Positions 6,115 to 6,718 of a stretch of 6,718 nt of DNA are shown here, piece by piece. Under the pieces are notes generated by a model. That model saw only the letters and a list, made by a program, of their open reading frames with translations. It did not search any database and had not been told where the DNA came from. The translations under genes and the position numbers were made by a program. This DNA is from Bacteroidia bacterium (lineage in GTDB: Bacteria; Bacteroidota; Bacteroidia; UKL13-3), in NCBI GenBank assembly GCA_022402405.1, contig JAKRSG010000318.1:1-6718 (forward strand), written 5' to 3'. Position 1 is the stretch's first letter. Each line of letters begins with the position of its first letter.

Positions 6115-6588
6115 TTATTTATTTATAGAATCAGAACGTTCTGTTCTCGGTGTGTCTTGCCATATAAACACCGTTCCTGTTTCTAATATTTTCCATTCAT
6201 AAGGTCTTTTGAAATGAAAAATTGGGTTCGAAATGCTTATTAAACCAATAAGTCCAATGTAAAGTAGGAAAGCCAATGACAATAAAGTTTTTGAAACTAT
6301 AGAAGGCATCTTGAAGTTTGGTATCCACTTGTTAATCGATAGAGATAAGATTACCCAAAAAGAAAAATAAATAGCAAAGTTGGCTATAAACTCCAAGATG
6401 AAAAACTGATAAGACATAGAAGTATGAAATCCTTTACCCATGAATGCGAAAGGGAAACCCCAATAAAGATTGTCTGGACCGTCAACTGGCAGTGCAAACC
6501 ACCACTTCGTTAACAGACACATTGAGATGAGACTCATTGCTATGGCTACTTTTATATTCAGTTGCTTCATATCGGATTTTTTTACCAT
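6115..6588 (-). CDS. Small multi-pass membrane protein, unknown function
   Basis: 157 residues with three clear hydrophobic segments (about 13-33, 61-85 and 99-120). A loop between the first two, WWFALPVDGPDNLYWGFP (29-46) then GKGFHTSMS (51-59), looks conserved and rich in Gly, Pro and aromatics. The C-terminal 35 residues are polar. It is the first gene of the seven-gene block, 4 nt before the lipoprotein gene. ATG 6588 lies inside the 14-bp end motif; a second in-frame ATG at 6570 gives MKQLNIKV, which looks like a more usual N-terminus and cannot be excluded. I do not recognise a named family or enzymatic motif. Confidence 0.75.
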   Translation of the reverse strand: MVKKSDMKQLNIKVAIAMSLISMCLLTKWWFALPVDGPDNLYWGFPFAFMGKGFHTSMSYQFFILEFIANFAIYFSFWVILSLSINKWIPNFKMPSIVSKTLLSLAFLLYIGLIGLISISNPIFHFKRPYEWKILETGTVFIWQDTPRTERSDSINK

Positions 6589-6598
6589 TGGATATAAC
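6585..6598 (-). repeat. Right copy of 14-bp inverted end motif
   Basis: Read on the minus strand, GTTATATCCAATGG matches 2585-2598 on the plus strand at 12 of 14 positions. It contains the ATG at 6588 of the first gene in the block. In a cassette reading, GTTATAT is the 5' core junction, placed 3 nt before that start codon. Confidence 0.5.
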
Positions 6599-6682
6599 GT
6601 TTTGGTGCCTTACCCAGTGATCGCATGAGGAGGCGTCAACCTGAAGCAAGATAAAAACATTCTGGGCAAAAACAAAATAGCC
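6590..6682 (-). repeat. Imperfect stem-loop upstream of the seven-gene block
   Basis: Plus-strand pairing: GGATAT (6590-6595) with ATAGCC (6677-6682, one mismatch); GTTTT (6599-6603) with AAAAC (6669-6673); TGCC (6606-6609) with GGCA (6665-6668); CAG (6615-6617) with CTG (6662-6664). There are bulges between these blocks and a 44-nt loop. Overall size and layout resemble a long attC site next to the GTTATAT junction, but no inverse core ending in AAC is visible on the minus strand within the window. Chance pairing is quite possible in AT-rich DNA. Confidence 0.2.
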
Positions 6683-6702
6683 AATTACTACTAAGTCGGC
6701 AA
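6673..6702 (-). promoter_or_regulatory. Weak promoter candidate for the seven-gene block
   Basis: On the minus strand TTG (6702-6700) is followed after 20 nt by TATTTTG (6679-6673), one base short of the TAnnTTTG consensus. It would leave a leader of about 80 nt. No exact TAnnTTTG is present between the first gene and the right edge, so the true promoter may lie outside the window. Confidence 0.2.
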
Positions 6703-6718
6703 TTGCGCAAGACACCTG

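Noticed and set aside
6482..6715. 77-codon minus-strand frame starting at GTG
   Set aside because: Overlaps the membrane-protein gene by more than 100 nt in another frame and runs through the stem-loop and end motif. Its 5' half is hydrophobic but I recognise nothing in it.
1..6718. CRISPR array, tRNA or rRNA genes, insertion-sequence transposase
   Set aside because: No regularly spaced repeats, no cloverleaf-like or rRNA-like stretches, and no transposase motifs were seen on either strand.

Overview
The window looks like a piece of a Bacteroidota chromosome (Flavobacteriia/Cytophagia-like). The reasons are an AT-rich sequence, no convincing Shine-Dalgarno sites, a Bacteroidota-type promoter (TTG, 18 nt, TAnnTTTG) in front of the glycosyltransferase genes, and several lipoproteins and exported proteins of types common in this phylum. 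Every gene I can support lies on the minus strand, so the window is read from right to left.

Right part (about 6598 down to 2607): seven genes in one very compact minus-strand block. In transcription order they are: a small multi-pass membrane protein; a lipoprotein with a carboxypeptidase-regulatory-like beta domain plus a conserved 'KPIIYLYP...FTVVEWGG' domain; a 52-residue exported mini-protein or gene remnant; an exported MORN/YwqK-like repeat protein; a small exported Cys-rich protein (CxxCxxCxC); a GH10 endo-xylanase-type lipoprotein with both catalytic glutamates; and a small exported protein that looks like an outer-membrane beta barrel. Gaps are 4, 3 and 12 nt, followed by three successive 4-nt ATGA overlaps, so the block is probably one operon. 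Nearly every product is predicted to be exported or membrane-bound. No SusC/SusD pair or other polysaccharide-utilisation gene accompanies the xylanase.

The two ends of this block carry a 14-bp inverted motif (12 of 14 matching). Just past the last gene is a 58-bp element with AAC...GTT outer boxes and a bulged hairpin, resembling an integron attC site. The geometry fits a gene cassette (5' core, genes, attC), although seven genes would be unusually many. This is the most interesting hypothesis here, and it needs a covariance-model search.

Middle (2235-2606): about 370 bp without a supported gene. It holds the attC-like element, short palindromes, degraded-looking open stretches, and the promoter of the left operon.

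Left part (2216 to the edge): a DPM1-like family 2 glycosyltransferase, a polytopic GT-C-like membrane protein overlapping it by 20 nt, and the first 27 codons of a third gene. The first two form a plausible lipid-linked sugar pathway: the GT2 enzyme charges a polyprenyl phosphate and the membrane protein uses the product at the outer face of the inner membrane.
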